From positions 62,001 to 126,000 of the forward strand of contig DJGZ01000063.1 in NCBI GenBank assembly GCA_002433025.1: a DNA stretch of 64,000 nt. The letters are read 5' to 3'. The position numbers and the translations under genes were made by a program. The DNA comes from Bacteroidales bacterium UBA5833. Its GTDB lineage: Bacteria; Bacteroidota; Bacteroidia; Bacteroidales; Lentimicrobiaceae. Below the pieces are notes generated by a model that saw nothing but the letters and a program-made list of their open reading frames with translations, ran no database searches and was not told the DNA's origin. This document shows positions 16,746 through 25,624 of the stretch, one piece after another (within the stretch, counting starts at the first letter, position 1; every line of letters begins with the position of its first letter).

Positions 16746-18197
16746 CTAATCTTGTCGGGAAGCGACCAGTTTGAAGAAATGCCTTACGTTGAAAAGCCCC
16801 AGGAATAAAGCAAGGATAAAAGAGACGCCCAACATAAGGGTAAAGGATTTTATCCAGTGCATTGACAGCCCTGAAGTTATACGGCTGATCAGGATAACGC
16901 CGGCAACAAAAGCCAACAAGGTAATGAGATAACGTGGATTAAACCGGAATCTGAATAAAATAACGGCCAGAATTACCTGACTGGCAGCCATCAGCAACTG
17001 TGTAACAAGACTAGCCCAGGCAGCGCCCAAAGCCCCATACCAGGGAATTAGAATAAGGTTAAGCCCCACATTAAGCAGCATGCCACCTGCAGCTACCAGA
17101 TTGAGGTGCTTCAGGCTACCGTTGGCAGTAAGCAGCGTACCGAATACATAAGTGGTAGAGTAACCGATAAAACAGCCCATCAACACCCCGAATACTGTAG
17201 CAGAGTTGGAAATATAATGATCGTAGAGCAAATCCATGATGGGATAGCTGTAATACCATGATCCGGCAGACACAATAACGGAAAGTACAAAAAGAAGGGT
17301 AAAACTAAGTCTGGCAAGGTTTTCAACTTTCATGCCGGATTTAAGCTGACGGGCAAAAAGAGGCAATAAAAGCACAGAAACCAGGTAAGCAATATTGTTG
17401 GCTGCATCCAGCAGGCGATAGCCGTGGGCATAAACCCCAACCTGAATTTTGCCTTCCTCTCCCGGAATCAACTTCTGCAATAAAACAGAATCAAAACGGT
17501 TGTAGAATGTCATCAGCAAAACCAGCACGGCGAAGGGAAGGCTTTGTTTGATGATCATCACAAAAAAAGGCACGTTCCAGTTGAGACGTGTAAAAGACGC
17601 TTTGCGAATGACTACCAGCAAAGCAACCAGCGCCGTTATAATATATGACAACGTTTGTGCATAGACAAACCACTCGATGCGCATAGGTTGGCTGGAGATA
17701 TTTCCCCACAGCAGGATGCTGCAGAAGATAATCATAAGAATGCGGTCGAGCACCGAAAGTACGCTGTCTGTCTTAAAAAAGAGCAAAGCAGAAACGTTGG
17801 AGCGCAGGTAAAGGATAAACGAGATAAGAAACTGGTTTAATCCCAGCAGGGCAAGCATCCATAAACCTGTTCCGCGAAAGCCCCAGATCAGACCAATTGA
17901 AAATGTTACCACAAAATACACAACGGCTAACATGAACTTCATGGCCAGAATTCCTGAAAAATGCTTGTTCAGCAGGTGGGTATTCTGTGCAATATTCCGG
18001 TTGTTGAAATTGGTAATTCCGAAATCGAGAAGTATATTGAAAAGAAACGAGAAATTGAGGATGGTAAAATAGAATCCGAAATCTTCAGCACCAACCACAT
18101 TCTGCACAGTCCTGTCGATGCCGAAAATCCAGAAAGGTTTGATCAGCAGGTTAAGGAATAACAGAAAACCCAGATTGGTAAGAAATTTACGCTGCAT
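16746..18197 (-). CDS. Polysaccharide flippase (Wzx-like, MATE/MurJ-type)
   Basis: 483 residues with about 12-14 transmembrane segments and the oligosaccharide flippase family start (FLLFLNLLIKPFWIFGIDRT, then AEDFGFYFTILNF). This family moves undecaprenyl-linked oligosaccharide units across the inner membrane. It sits upstream of the Wzz and polymerase genes on the same strand but behind a 445-bp gap holding a repeat, so it is probably a separate transcript. Together these genes give the flippase, chain-length regulator and polymerase parts of a Wzx/Wzy pathway. Substrate unknown. Confidence 0.85.
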   Translation of the reverse strand: MQRKFLTNLGFLLFLNLLIKPFWIFGIDRTVQNVVGAEDFGFYFTILNFSFLFNILLDFGITNFNNRNIAQNTHLLNKHFSGILAMKFMLAVVYFVVTFSIGLIWGFRGTGLWMLALLGLNQFLISFILYLRSNVSALLFFKTDSVLSVLDRILMIIFCSILLWGNISSQPMRIEWFVYAQTLSYIITALVALLVVIRKASFTRLNWNVPFFVMIIKQSLPFAVLVLLMTFYNRFDSVLLQKLIPGEEGKIQVGVYAHGYRLLDAANNIAYLVSVLLLPLFARQLKSGMKVENLARLSFTLLFVLSVIVSAGSWYYSYPIMDLLYDHYISNSATVFGVLMGCFIGYSTTYVFGTLLTANGSLKHLNLVAAGGMLLNVGLNLILIPWYGALGAAWASLVTQLLMAASQVILAVILFRFRFNPRYLITLLAFVAGVILISRITSGLSMHWIKSFTLMLGVSFILALFLGLFNVRHFFKLVASRQD

Positions 18198-18279
18198 ACA
18201 GGAATCTGAACATCAAGCGGGCAATACTTCACCGGCGGGGAATGTAACTGAAAACCTCTTCCGGTAAGCGATTATGTGT

Positions 18280-18287
18280 TAAATTTG
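18280..18287 (+). promoter_or_regulatory. -7 box candidate for the glycosyltransferase at 18361
   Basis: TAAATTTG fits TAnnTTTG and ends 73 nt before the TTG start. No clear -33 partner. Confidence 0.35.
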
Positions 18288-18360
18288 CGCAAAAATATCA
18301 TTATTCTTGTAATATTCACTACAGGTGACTGAATAAAAGCCTCATCAATACCAAATTGTT

Positions 18361-19512
18361 TTGAAGATCGCTGTCAATACCAGATTGCTGTTACATGGAA
18401 AACTCGAAGGAATCGGGTGGTTCAGCTATGAGAACCTCAAAAGAATCACAACCGGCCATCCCGAACACCAGTTCTATTTTCTTTTCGATCGTCCTTACCA
18501 CAGGGATTTTATTTTCAGTGACAACGTCATCCCCCTGGTAGCCGGCCCTCCTGCGCGTCATCCTGTGCTTTATTATATCTGGTTCGAATTTACCGTTCGC
18601 CGTCTGCTCAAAAAAATCGGAGCCGACCTTTTCCTTTCCCCTGACGGCTATCTTTCACTGGGGTCAAAGATACCTTCCATTGCCGTATTCCACGACCTGA
18701 ATTTCGAGCACTACCCCGGCGACCTTCCCCTGGCAGAACGCTGGTATTACAGAACCTTTTTCAGAAAATATGCTGCGAAAGCGGCCAGAATAGCAACAGT
18801 TTCCGGATTTTCGAAGGCAGACATCACAAAGCAATACGGTACGGATCCCGAAAAAATTGATGTGGTTTATAATGGGGCGAACGAAGAGTATCTTCCCGTG
18901 GATGAATCTGTTAAATCAGAAACCAGAAAAAAGTACACCGGTGGCCGCCCCTATTTCTTTTTCGTTGGCTCCATGCATCCGCGTAAAAACCTGGTCAATC
19001 TTTTCAGGGCTTTTGATCTATACAGAAAAACCGACAACCGGAACACAGTGCTCCTGCTTGCCGGTGCAAAAAAATGGTGGACAGGAGAGATTGCTTCTGT
19101 TTATGAAAACATGGAATTCAAAGACGATGTAATCTTTTCGGGCAGACTGGAAACAAGTGAAATGCGCGATGTGATGGGTTCTGCCATAGCGCTTACCTAC
19201 GTCAGCTATTTTGAAGGGTTCGGCATACCCATCGTGGAAGCTTTCCGCTGCGGAACCCCGGTAATCACATCCAACATCACTTCCATGCCTGAAGTTGGCG
19301 GAGAAGCTGCCCTTTATGCTGATCCTTTTAAACCGGGCGAAATTGCTGATGCCATGATTAAAATTGCAAACGATGACACCCTCCGTGAGCATCTGATCAA
19401 AGCCGGAGCTGAAAGGGCCGGTATATTCACCTGGGATCAATCAGCCCTGAGGCTATGGCAAACTATAGAAAAAGTACTTGCAACTCAGACAGATTTCTCA
19501 GCGCGCTTGTAG
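18361..19512 (+). CDS. Glycosyltransferase family 4-like
   Basis: 383 residues in the GT-B fold. It starts at TTG 18361, chosen because the family's opening beta-strand MKIAVNTRLL begins exactly there and no ATG precedes it. The C-terminal nucleotide-sugar domain has FVGSMHPRKNLVNLFRAF (about 200-217) and the donor-binding YFEGFGIPIVEAFRCGTPV (about 282-300), with both glutamates of the EX7E motif. It is a cytoplasmic or peripheral retaining glycosyltransferase, presumably building the repeat unit of the polysaccharide exported by the neighbouring Wzx/Wzz/Wzy set. Its last 28 bp overlap the end of the convergent symporter gene. Confidence 0.88.
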   Translation: MKIAVNTRLLLHGKLEGIGWFSYENLKRITTGHPEHQFYFLFDRPYHRDFIFSDNVIPLVAGPPARHPVLYYIWFEFTVRRLLKKIGADLFLSPDGYLSLGSKIPSIAVFHDLNFEHYPGDLPLAERWYYRTFFRKYAAKAARIATVSGFSKADITKQYGTDPEKIDVVYNGANEEYLPVDESVKSETRKKYTGGRPYFFFVGSMHPRKNLVNLFRAFDLYRKTDNRNTVLLLAGAKKWWTGEIASVYENMEFKDDVIFSGRLETSEMRDVMGSAIALTYVSYFEGFGIPIVEAFRCGTPVITSNITSMPEVGGEAALYADPFKPGEIADAMIKIANDDTLREHLIKAGAERAGIFTWDQSALRLWQTIEKVLATQTDFSARL

Positions 19513-20921
19513 GTGCACAGGCTTACAAGCCAAACAGCGGCGAATGCAAGTACAAAGGAAGCAAACCGTACGCTGATTGCCTGATCGAGGAAAGCAATTT
19601 CAGACCATATTATTGTGGAGAGCGAGCCCGTTAACATACCGGCAAGCACTCCCTGCCAGGTTGTCTTTCGCCATTTAAGCAACAGCAGCAGCGCCGGGCC
19701 AAACGAAGCCCCCAGACCCGACCATGCATAGGAAACCATGGCAAAAATCAATTTTTGAGATGTTACCGCAATGGCAAATGCTGCAAGACCGACCACCAGA
19801 GTCACAATCCGGCTGAGGTTGACCATAGCTCTGGAGCTGATGTTGATATTCAATATGTTATGAAACAAATCTTCCGACACCACAGAAGATATCACCAGCA
19901 ACTGCCCGTCGGCAGTTGACATCATGGCAGCGATGGCTGCAGAAATCAGAATACCGGCGACCCAGGCCGGCAACAGGTTGTTGGCAAGTTGAGGCATCAC
20001 CTTTTCAACATCATCGAAAGCCCCATGACCATACAATGCCAACCCCACCAAACCAATCACGAAAGCTCCCGCAAAGGCGGGAATTGCCCAGAAAAATGCA
20101 ATGCGACGGCTTTTTTTCATTCTGGCAGGATCTTTAAGTGACATAAATTTAGTCAGCAGGTGTGGCTGCCCCATATATCCGAAAGCCCAGCTCAGTCCAC
20201 CGATGATAGTAGCCACCGCAGCCCAGCCCGCTTTACCTCCTGTTATGCTCAGGTAAGTACCTCCTGCAGCATCCAGCGTTGATCCCAGCGAGTGTCCCCC
20301 GGCTGACACTTCGAGCAATCCTGCAAGCGGGAGTAACACCAGTGCCCCGAACATCAGCAGGGCCTGGATGAAGTCAGTCCATACCACTGCGTGAAACCCG
20401 CCCAACATCGTATAAAGAATAATTACTGCGGCTCCTAAAACCATTCCGGTAAAGGGGTCGATGCCAAACGTCACATTGAGCACCTTTCCGGCTCCGTTAA
20501 ACTGCGCTGCCAGGTAGAATGTAAAAAAGAAAATTATGATCAGCATGGCGGTGAACCTGATCGACAGCCCTCCCCTGCTGAACTGCTTTGAAAAAACATC
20601 AGGCAGGGTAATGGCATCAAATCGCTCCGATTGCCGCCGGATGTCCTCTGCCACCGCAAACCAATAAAAGAAAATGCCGATCAGGCAACCGAGGGCAGTC
20701 CAAACCTCCACAACCCCCAAAGCCAGCGCTGCACCAGGCAGCCCAAGCAGCAGCCAGGCCGATTCTCCCGACGAACGCTCGGAGAGTGCTACCACCCATG
20801 AGTTCATCTTCCTGCCGCCGAGAAAATAGTCGGCATTCGACTCATTGCGGCGATACGTGTATATTCCTATGCACATCATAGCAATGAGGTAAACAATGAA
20901 ACCAATCAGGGTAATGCTCAT
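19485..20921 (-). CDS. Sodium:solute symporter (PutP-like, SSS family)
   Basis: 478 residues with about 13 membrane segments. The N-terminal GGRKMNSWVVALSERSSGES corresponds to the Na+-binding TM1 region of PutP, and the AAIAAMMSTADGQLLVISS segment (about 325-343) to TM8 with its conserved serines. This group is closest to Na+/proline symporters. It is convergent with a glycosyltransferase gene and otherwise isolated. Substrate assignment to proline is likely but not proven. Confidence 0.85.
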   Translation of the reverse strand: MSITLIGFIVYLIAMMCIGIYTYRRNESNADYFLGGRKMNSWVVALSERSSGESAWLLLGLPGAALALGVVEVWTALGCLIGIFFYWFAVAEDIRRQSERFDAITLPDVFSKQFSRGGLSIRFTAMLIIIFFFTFYLAAQFNGAGKVLNVTFGIDPFTGMVLGAAVIILYTMLGGFHAVVWTDFIQALLMFGALVLLPLAGLLEVSAGGHSLGSTLDAAGGTYLSITGGKAGWAAVATIIGGLSWAFGYMGQPHLLTKFMSLKDPARMKKSRRIAFFWAIPAFAGAFVIGLVGLALYGHGAFDDVEKVMPQLANNLLPAWVAGILISAAIAAMMSTADGQLLVISSVVSEDLFHNILNINISSRAMVNLSRIVTLVVGLAAFAIAVTSQKLIFAMVSYAWSGLGASFGPALLLLLKWRKTTWQGVLAGMLTGSLSTIIWSEIAFLDQAISVRFASFVLAFAAVWLVSLCTYKRAEKSV

Positions 20922-21171
20922 AAATGCCTGAAAATTGATAAAACGATTAATAGGATATGCTAATATACGGCAATATGATAAAACCGCTCAACCATCCGGT
21001 GCTTTTATCATTGTTGAATATCAGAATATTTTCTATAACATGCAGATCAGCAGCGTGAGATTAATGGAATACGACAAAACTCCGGAGCCGGCCGGAAGTG
21101 CAATAATGGAAAACGAATAATTAAGATGAGCGCCCAGGATCGGCCCGGAAGCCGTCCGCGAATTAAAAAAT

Positions 21172-22200
21172 CTAAAGAATATTAACTTCAGGCTCCAGCA
21201 TTACGTTAAATCTTCCTTGAACCGATTCAATAATTCTCTTTGACAAATCCAGTATCTGCATTCCGGAAGCCTTGCCATAATTGACGAGCACCAGGGCCTG
21301 CCGTTCATGCACCCCTGCATCGCCTTCCCGGTAACCTTTCCATCCGCATTGTTCAATCAGCCAGCCTGCAGCCAGTTTAACGCCATGTTCACCCGGATAT
21401 GCGGGTATGGAGGGATTTTCACTTTTCAGTTTTTCAAAATGCGCATGACTCACCACAGGATTTTTGAAAAAACTTCCGGCATTTCCAATCACCTCCGGAT
21501 CCGGCAGTTTGCTGCGCCTGATATTGCACACGGCCTGCGCTATTGCCTTTACCGAAGGCATTTCTCTCATTGCTTCAAGTTCTGCCGCGATGGCACCGTA
21601 TGCGGTATTCAGTAACGGCCGCTTTCTCAGGCGAAATGTTACCGATAGAATCAGGTATTGTCCTTTTAACTCATTTTTGAAAATGCTGTTCCGGTATCCG
21701 AAACCACAATCATCAGCAAAAAACTCACGAAATTCTCCCGTGCGCAGCGAAACGGCATCCAGCATATAAAAGGTATCTTTCAGCTCAACCCCGTATGCGC
21801 CGATGTTCTGAATAGGGCTGCTGCCGACATTGCCGGGAATCAGGCTCAGGTTCTCAAGCCCGCCGAAATTATGCCTTACACAGTATTGTACAAAATCATC
21901 CCAGTTCTCTCCGGCCATCCCGCGCACGTAAACAAATTCCTCATCCTGATCAATAACCTCAATGCCTTTGGTTGCGATCCCGACCACCATTCCGTCAAAA
22001 TCTCCGGTAAACAATATATTGCTGCCTCCGCCCAGAAACAGCAAGGGTGTGCCGGCCTGATGAATCATCCTGAGCAATGCCGGAAGCTCACTTTCATCCG
22101 TCAGTTTCGTGAATATAGCCGCCTTTACATCCATACCGAATGTATTGAAGGGCCTCAGGCTGTAGTTGAATTTCTGTTCCGGAACCGGATGTGTTATCAT
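21172..22200 (-). CDS. murB: UDP-N-acetylenolpyruvoylglucosamine reductase MurB
   Basis: 342 residues from ATG 22200; an upstream in-frame ATG at 22242 would add 14 residues that do not resemble the family, so the shorter form is chosen. The FAD-binding domain has LRPFNTFGMDVKA, LFLGGGSNILF and SLIPGNVGSSPIQNIGAYGV; the catalytic serine is in GNAGSFFKNPVV and the C-terminal glutamate in GDAGVHERQALVLVN. It reduces the enolpyruvyl group to form UDP-MurNAc in the cytoplasm. It has type I features (YRNSIFKNEL). The gene is alone on the minus strand between unrelated neighbours. Confidence 0.96.
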   Translation of the reverse strand: MITHPVPEQKFNYSLRPFNTFGMDVKAAIFTKLTDESELPALLRMIHQAGTPLLFLGGGSNILFTGDFDGMVVGIATKGIEVIDQDEEFVYVRGMAGENWDDFVQYCVRHNFGGLENLSLIPGNVGSSPIQNIGAYGVELKDTFYMLDAVSLRTGEFREFFADDCGFGYRNSIFKNELKGQYLILSVTFRLRKRPLLNTAYGAIAAELEAMREMPSVKAIAQAVCNIRRSKLPDPEVIGNAGSFFKNPVVSHAHFEKLKSENPSIPAYPGEHGVKLAAGWLIEQCGWKGYREGDAGVHERQALVLVNYGKASGMQILDLSKRIIESVQGRFNVMLEPEVNIL

Positions 22201-22479
22201 GGGGACAAAGTTAAGGAGATCATTCCGACATTCAGGGTGCATTCAACAAATTATTTACCGGCCGGTGTAATCTGACCGGTTGCATTTAACCATAAAAACG
22301 GAAGGATAAAAATATCTGATAAACCCGGATCAGGCATTTGGCAATGCTTAAGCGATTACATGTTTGTATTCAGCTCATTTCCGATTCCGCCGGCTTACTG
22401 CAAATCAGATGGCATGCCGTAGCAGTGATTCCAAAAATTCAGGTATTTTTGCATCCACCAAATTACCTGACCACCTGCC

Positions 22480-23595
22480 TTGAAGAAAGTCATTGTTACC
22501 GTTACCAATGATTTAAGCACCGACCAGCGCGTTGATAAGTCATGCCGCACGCTTTGCGACCTGGGCTTTAGCGTTTTGCTCGTTGGACGCAGGTTACCGG
22601 GCAGCCTTGAGTTGACCGGTCGTCCATACGCTACAAAGCGGATGAAGTTATTATTCAGGAGGGGGCCGCTCTTTTATGCTGAATACAACATCAGGCTGCT
22701 TTGGTTGCTGATCACTCACCGTTGCCATTTAATTGTTTCCAACGACCTCGACACCCTTCCAGCCGGCTTTCTGGTGCACAGGCTGAAGCGGGTACCCCTG
22801 GTTTACGACAGCCACGAATTCTACACCGGGACACCCGAGTTGGTTGACCGGCCTTTTGTTCAGGGAATATGGGAAAGCATTGAAGCGTTTGTTTTCCCCA
22901 GACTCACAGATATTATTACCGTTAATGGCAGTATCGCCAGGTTATATGAAGAAAAATATCATAAAAAGCTGCATGTGGTAAGGAACATTCCCCGACGCCT
23001 GAAGGAGGGGAAAAGCTATAGCCGGGCAGAGCTCGGCTTACCTGAGGACAGGAAAATAATTCTGTTGCAGGGAGCGGGCATCAATATTCAGCGGGGTGCG
23101 GAAGAGGCAATTGAGGCGGTGGGGCAATGCGGGGACACCCTCCTGCTCATTATCGGCAGCGGTGATGTGATTGGAAAACTCAAAGAAAAAGCAGAACAGC
23201 CTGAATTCAGAGACAGGGTAATGTTCCTGCCAAAGATGCCGTATGAGGAAATGATGCGTTATACAAGACTGGCAGATATTGGGCTGACCCTGGACAAAGA
23301 CACCAATATCAATTATCGTTTCAGTTTGCCTAACAAGCTTTTTGACTATATTCACGCCCGCATTCCCGTGCTGGCTTCGCGTTTGCCTGAGATTGCCGCC
23401 ATTGTTGAGGGTTATGACATCGGGATGATTACTGATAGTCATGATCCGGAACAGATTGCAAAAAAATTCAGAGAGATGCTCGACCATCCTGAACGTACAA
23501 TCAGGTGGAAAAATAATCTGGACAAAGCAGCCGAAGCGCTTTGCTGGGAAAAAGAAGAACTTATTCTGAAAGAAGTCTATCAAAAATATGTCTGA
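22480..23595 (+). CDS. Glycosyltransferase (GT4-like, with GT-B fold)
   Basis: 371 residues, starting at TTG 22480, where MKKVIVTVTNDLSTDQRVDK gives the expected first strand; no ATG start is available nearby. The acceptor domain contains VSNDLDTLPAGFLVHRLK and YDSHEFYTGTPELV (about 86-125), typical of a Bacteroidota GT family. The C-terminal domain has LLQGAGINIQRGAEEAI and NYRFSLPNKLFDYIHARIPV. Overlaps the following glycosyltransferase gene by 8 bp, so the two are co-translated. Donor and acceptor sugars unknown. Confidence 0.85.
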   Translation: MKKVIVTVTNDLSTDQRVDKSCRTLCDLGFSVLLVGRRLPGSLELTGRPYATKRMKLLFRRGPLFYAEYNIRLLWLLITHRCHLIVSNDLDTLPAGFLVHRLKRVPLVYDSHEFYTGTPELVDRPFVQGIWESIEAFVFPRLTDIITVNGSIARLYEEKYHKKLHVVRNIPRRLKEGKSYSRAELGLPEDRKIILLQGAGINIQRGAEEAIEAVGQCGDTLLLIIGSGDVIGKLKEKAEQPEFRDRVMFLPKMPYEEMMRYTRLADIGLTLDKDTNINYRFSLPNKLFDYIHARIPVLASRLPEIAAIVEGYDIGMITDSHDPEQIAKKFREMLDHPERTIRWKNNLDKAAEALCWEKEELILKEVYQKYV

Positions 23596-24721
23596 CCAAC
23601 ACCTGCATATTGTTTCATTCGATGTGCCTTTTCCGCCCAACTACGGTGGAGTAATCGACGTCTTTTATAAAATCATGGCGCTGCACAATTACGGCATCCG
23701 TCTGCACCTGCATATCTTTGAATACCCCGGGCGCGACCGGGCAACTGAACTGGAAGCATTCTGTGAAGAAGTACACTATTATTCAAGGAAAACCGGAATA
23801 GGGTCCGCATTCAGTCCTATACCCTATATCGTGAAGAGCCGCCGCTCTGAATCATTGGTGCGCAATCTTCTGAAAGACAATTACCCGGTGCTCTTCGAGG
23901 GTATGCATTCATGCTATTATCTTGACGACCCGCGGCTCAGGAACCGCAAGTTGATATATCGCGAGAGCAACATCGAACATGAATATTACATAAACCTCTT
24001 TTCCGCGGAGCACAACCTGGCAAAAAAAGCCTATTTCCTTGCAGAAAGTTTGAAACTGAGGTTTTTTCAACGCAAACTGAAGCATGCCGGCCTGATGCTT
24101 GTGGTATCAGAATGTGATACCGATTACCTTAAAAAAGTGTTTCCCGGGAAAGATATCCGGTTTCTGCCAAGTTTTCATGCCAATGATGCCTTTAATATTG
24201 AAGCAGGTAGCGGAGATTACGCACTCTATCACGGAAATATTGAAGTACCTGAAAATGAGGCAGCCGTAGAATTCCTTATCAGAAAGGTTTTTGCCGGCAG
24301 CAATCACCGCCTCATCATAGCCGGAATGAATCCGCAGAAAAGGATTTTTGATCTTGCGCAACCTTACAGCAACATCAGTATTATTGCAAATCCAGACGAT
24401 GAAAGGCTTTTTTCCCTGATTCGCAATGCCCATGTAAATGTGCTGGTCACCTTTCAGGCTACAGGCTTAAAACTTAAATTACTGAACACCCTGTACAATG
24501 GCAGGCATTGCCTTGTGAATCCTTTAATGCTCAACGGAACCGGGCTTGAGCCATTGTGCACAATTGCTGAAACAGCGGAAGATTTCAGAAAAAAACTGGA
24601 CGACCTGAAGGATGTCCCCTTCTCACTATCTGCAGCGGAAAAAAGGCACGAATTACTCAACCGCAAATTTTCAAATTCAGGCAATGCTGCCCGGCTGGCC
24701 GAAGCCGTTTTCGGAAGTTAA
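23588..24721 (+). CDS. Glycosyltransferase-like protein
   Basis: 377 residues. It opens with HLHIVSFDVPFPPNYGGVID, a GT4-type N-terminus, and has RESNIEHEYY (about 125-134), then ALYHGNIEVPENEAAVEFLI and LIIAGMNPQ in the donor domain. The C-terminal EX7E pair is less clear than in the neighbours (TGLKLKLLNTLYNGRHCLVN lacks the first glutamate), so activity is somewhat less certain. It shares an 8-bp overlap with the upstream glycosyltransferase, and its 3' end overlaps the convergent ATPase gene by 45 bp. Confidence 0.75.
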   Translation: MSDQHLHIVSFDVPFPPNYGGVIDVFYKIMALHNYGIRLHLHIFEYPGRDRATELEAFCEEVHYYSRKTGIGSAFSPIPYIVKSRRSESLVRNLLKDNYPVLFEGMHSCYYLDDPRLRNRKLIYRESNIEHEYYINLFSAEHNLAKKAYFLAESLKLRFFQRKLKHAGLMLVVSECDTDYLKKVFPGKDIRFLPSFHANDAFNIEAGSGDYALYHGNIEVPENEAAVEFLIRKVFAGSNHRLIIAGMNPQKRIFDLAQPYSNISIIANPDDERLFSLIRNAHVNVLVTFQATGLKLKLLNTLYNGRHCLVNPLMLNGTGLEPLCTIAETAEDFRKKLDDLKDVPFSLSAAEKRHELLNRKFSNSGNAARLAEAVFGS

Positions 24722-25381
24722 AACTTTACCTGCTTCACATTTCAGGGTGCGTGTGGGAAATTTCTCCATCAGTGCATAATTATGGGTCGCCATCAGCACT
24801 GCACGCCCCGAATGGCTGATTTCAAAAAGCAGAGTCATAATTCCTTCCGAAGTTTCAGGATCCAGGTTGCCGGTAGGCTCATCTGCCAGGATCAACTCGG
24901 GGTCGTTAAGCAATGCACGGGCAATCGCAACACGCTGCTGTTCCCCTCCCGATAACTGATGGGGCATCTTGAATCCTTTGGTTTTCAGCCCTACCTTCTC
25001 GAGTACATCTTTGATCCTTTCATCCGCAGCCTCTTTATCTTTCCAACCTGTTGCCTTCAGTACAAACACCAGATTGTCATTTACACTGCGATCGGAAAGC
25101 AACTGAAAATCCTGGAAAACAATCCCTATTTTCCGGCGCAGGTATGGCACTTCCTTCTGCTTGATATTCCTGAGATTATACCCGACTACTTCAGCTTCTC
25201 CTTCATTCACGGGCAAATCAGCATACAGTGTTTTTAAAAGACTGCTCTTTCCGGTTCCTGTTTTGCCGATCAGATACACAAACTCCCCTTTGCCGATGGA
25301 AAGGGTAACCTCAGACAACACAAGGATATTGCGCTGGTAAACGCTCAGGTTGTTCAGTTCAATAATGGTATCAAGTGCCAT
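24677..25381 (-). CDS. ftsE: FtsE-like ABC transporter ATP-binding protein
   Basis: 234 residues with Walker A GKTGTGKSS (39-47), Q-loop VFQDFQLLSDRSV, signature LSGGEQQRVAIARALL and Walker B LILADEPTGNLDPET. The pattern FVYLIGKTGTGKSSLLKTLY, with THNYALMEKFPTRTLKCEAG near the end, is characteristic of FtsE, which with FtsX activates septal peptidoglycan hydrolases. No ftsX is adjacent, as in many Bacteroidota, so FtsX would be encoded elsewhere. A LolD/MacB-type ATPase is the alternative. Its promoter box is at 25400-25407. Confidence 0.8.
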   Translation of the reverse strand: MALDTIIELNNLSVYQRNILVLSEVTLSIGKGEFVYLIGKTGTGKSSLLKTLYADLPVNEGEAEVVGYNLRNIKQKEVPYLRRKIGIVFQDFQLLSDRSVNDNLVFVLKATGWKDKEAADERIKDVLEKVGLKTKGFKMPHQLSGGEQQRVAIARALLNDPELILADEPTGNLDPETSEGIMTLLFEISHSGRAVLMATHNYALMEKFPTRTLKCEAGKVLTSENGFGQPGSIA

Positions 25382-25399
25382 GCATCAGTGCTTTGTGTG

Positions 25400-25407
25400 C
25401 AAAGATA
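25400..25407 (-). promoter_or_regulatory. -7 box of the ftsE-like gene
   Basis: TATCTTTG on the minus strand fits TAnnTTTG exactly and ends 19 nt upstream of the ATG. No exact -33 TTTG. Confidence 0.4.
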
Positions 25408-25624
25408 GGGCTACTTTTTAAACGAAAGGAGGATTTTTACAAATAATACAGGACGAAGTTGCCTGAACAAATGATAAGGATTCCTGCTAACAAATACTGC
25501 TACCCGGATGCTTGTTTTCAACCGGGTGGATTATTAAAAGCAACATAAATACACCTGCATATGTTCGACATGAAATTCCCAATGCAGTCATTTTATTCCG
25601 GCAGGAATACAACCGCAGCTGAAT

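Noticed and set aside
20935..21120. Plus-strand open frame of 61 codons between the symporter and murB
   Set aside because: No motif, low-complexity translation and no promoter; retained as unlikely.
24677..25381. LolD or MacB-type exporter ATPase
   Set aside because: Possible, but sequence around Walker A and the C-terminal end is closer to FtsE; no LolC/E or MacB permease is adjacent.
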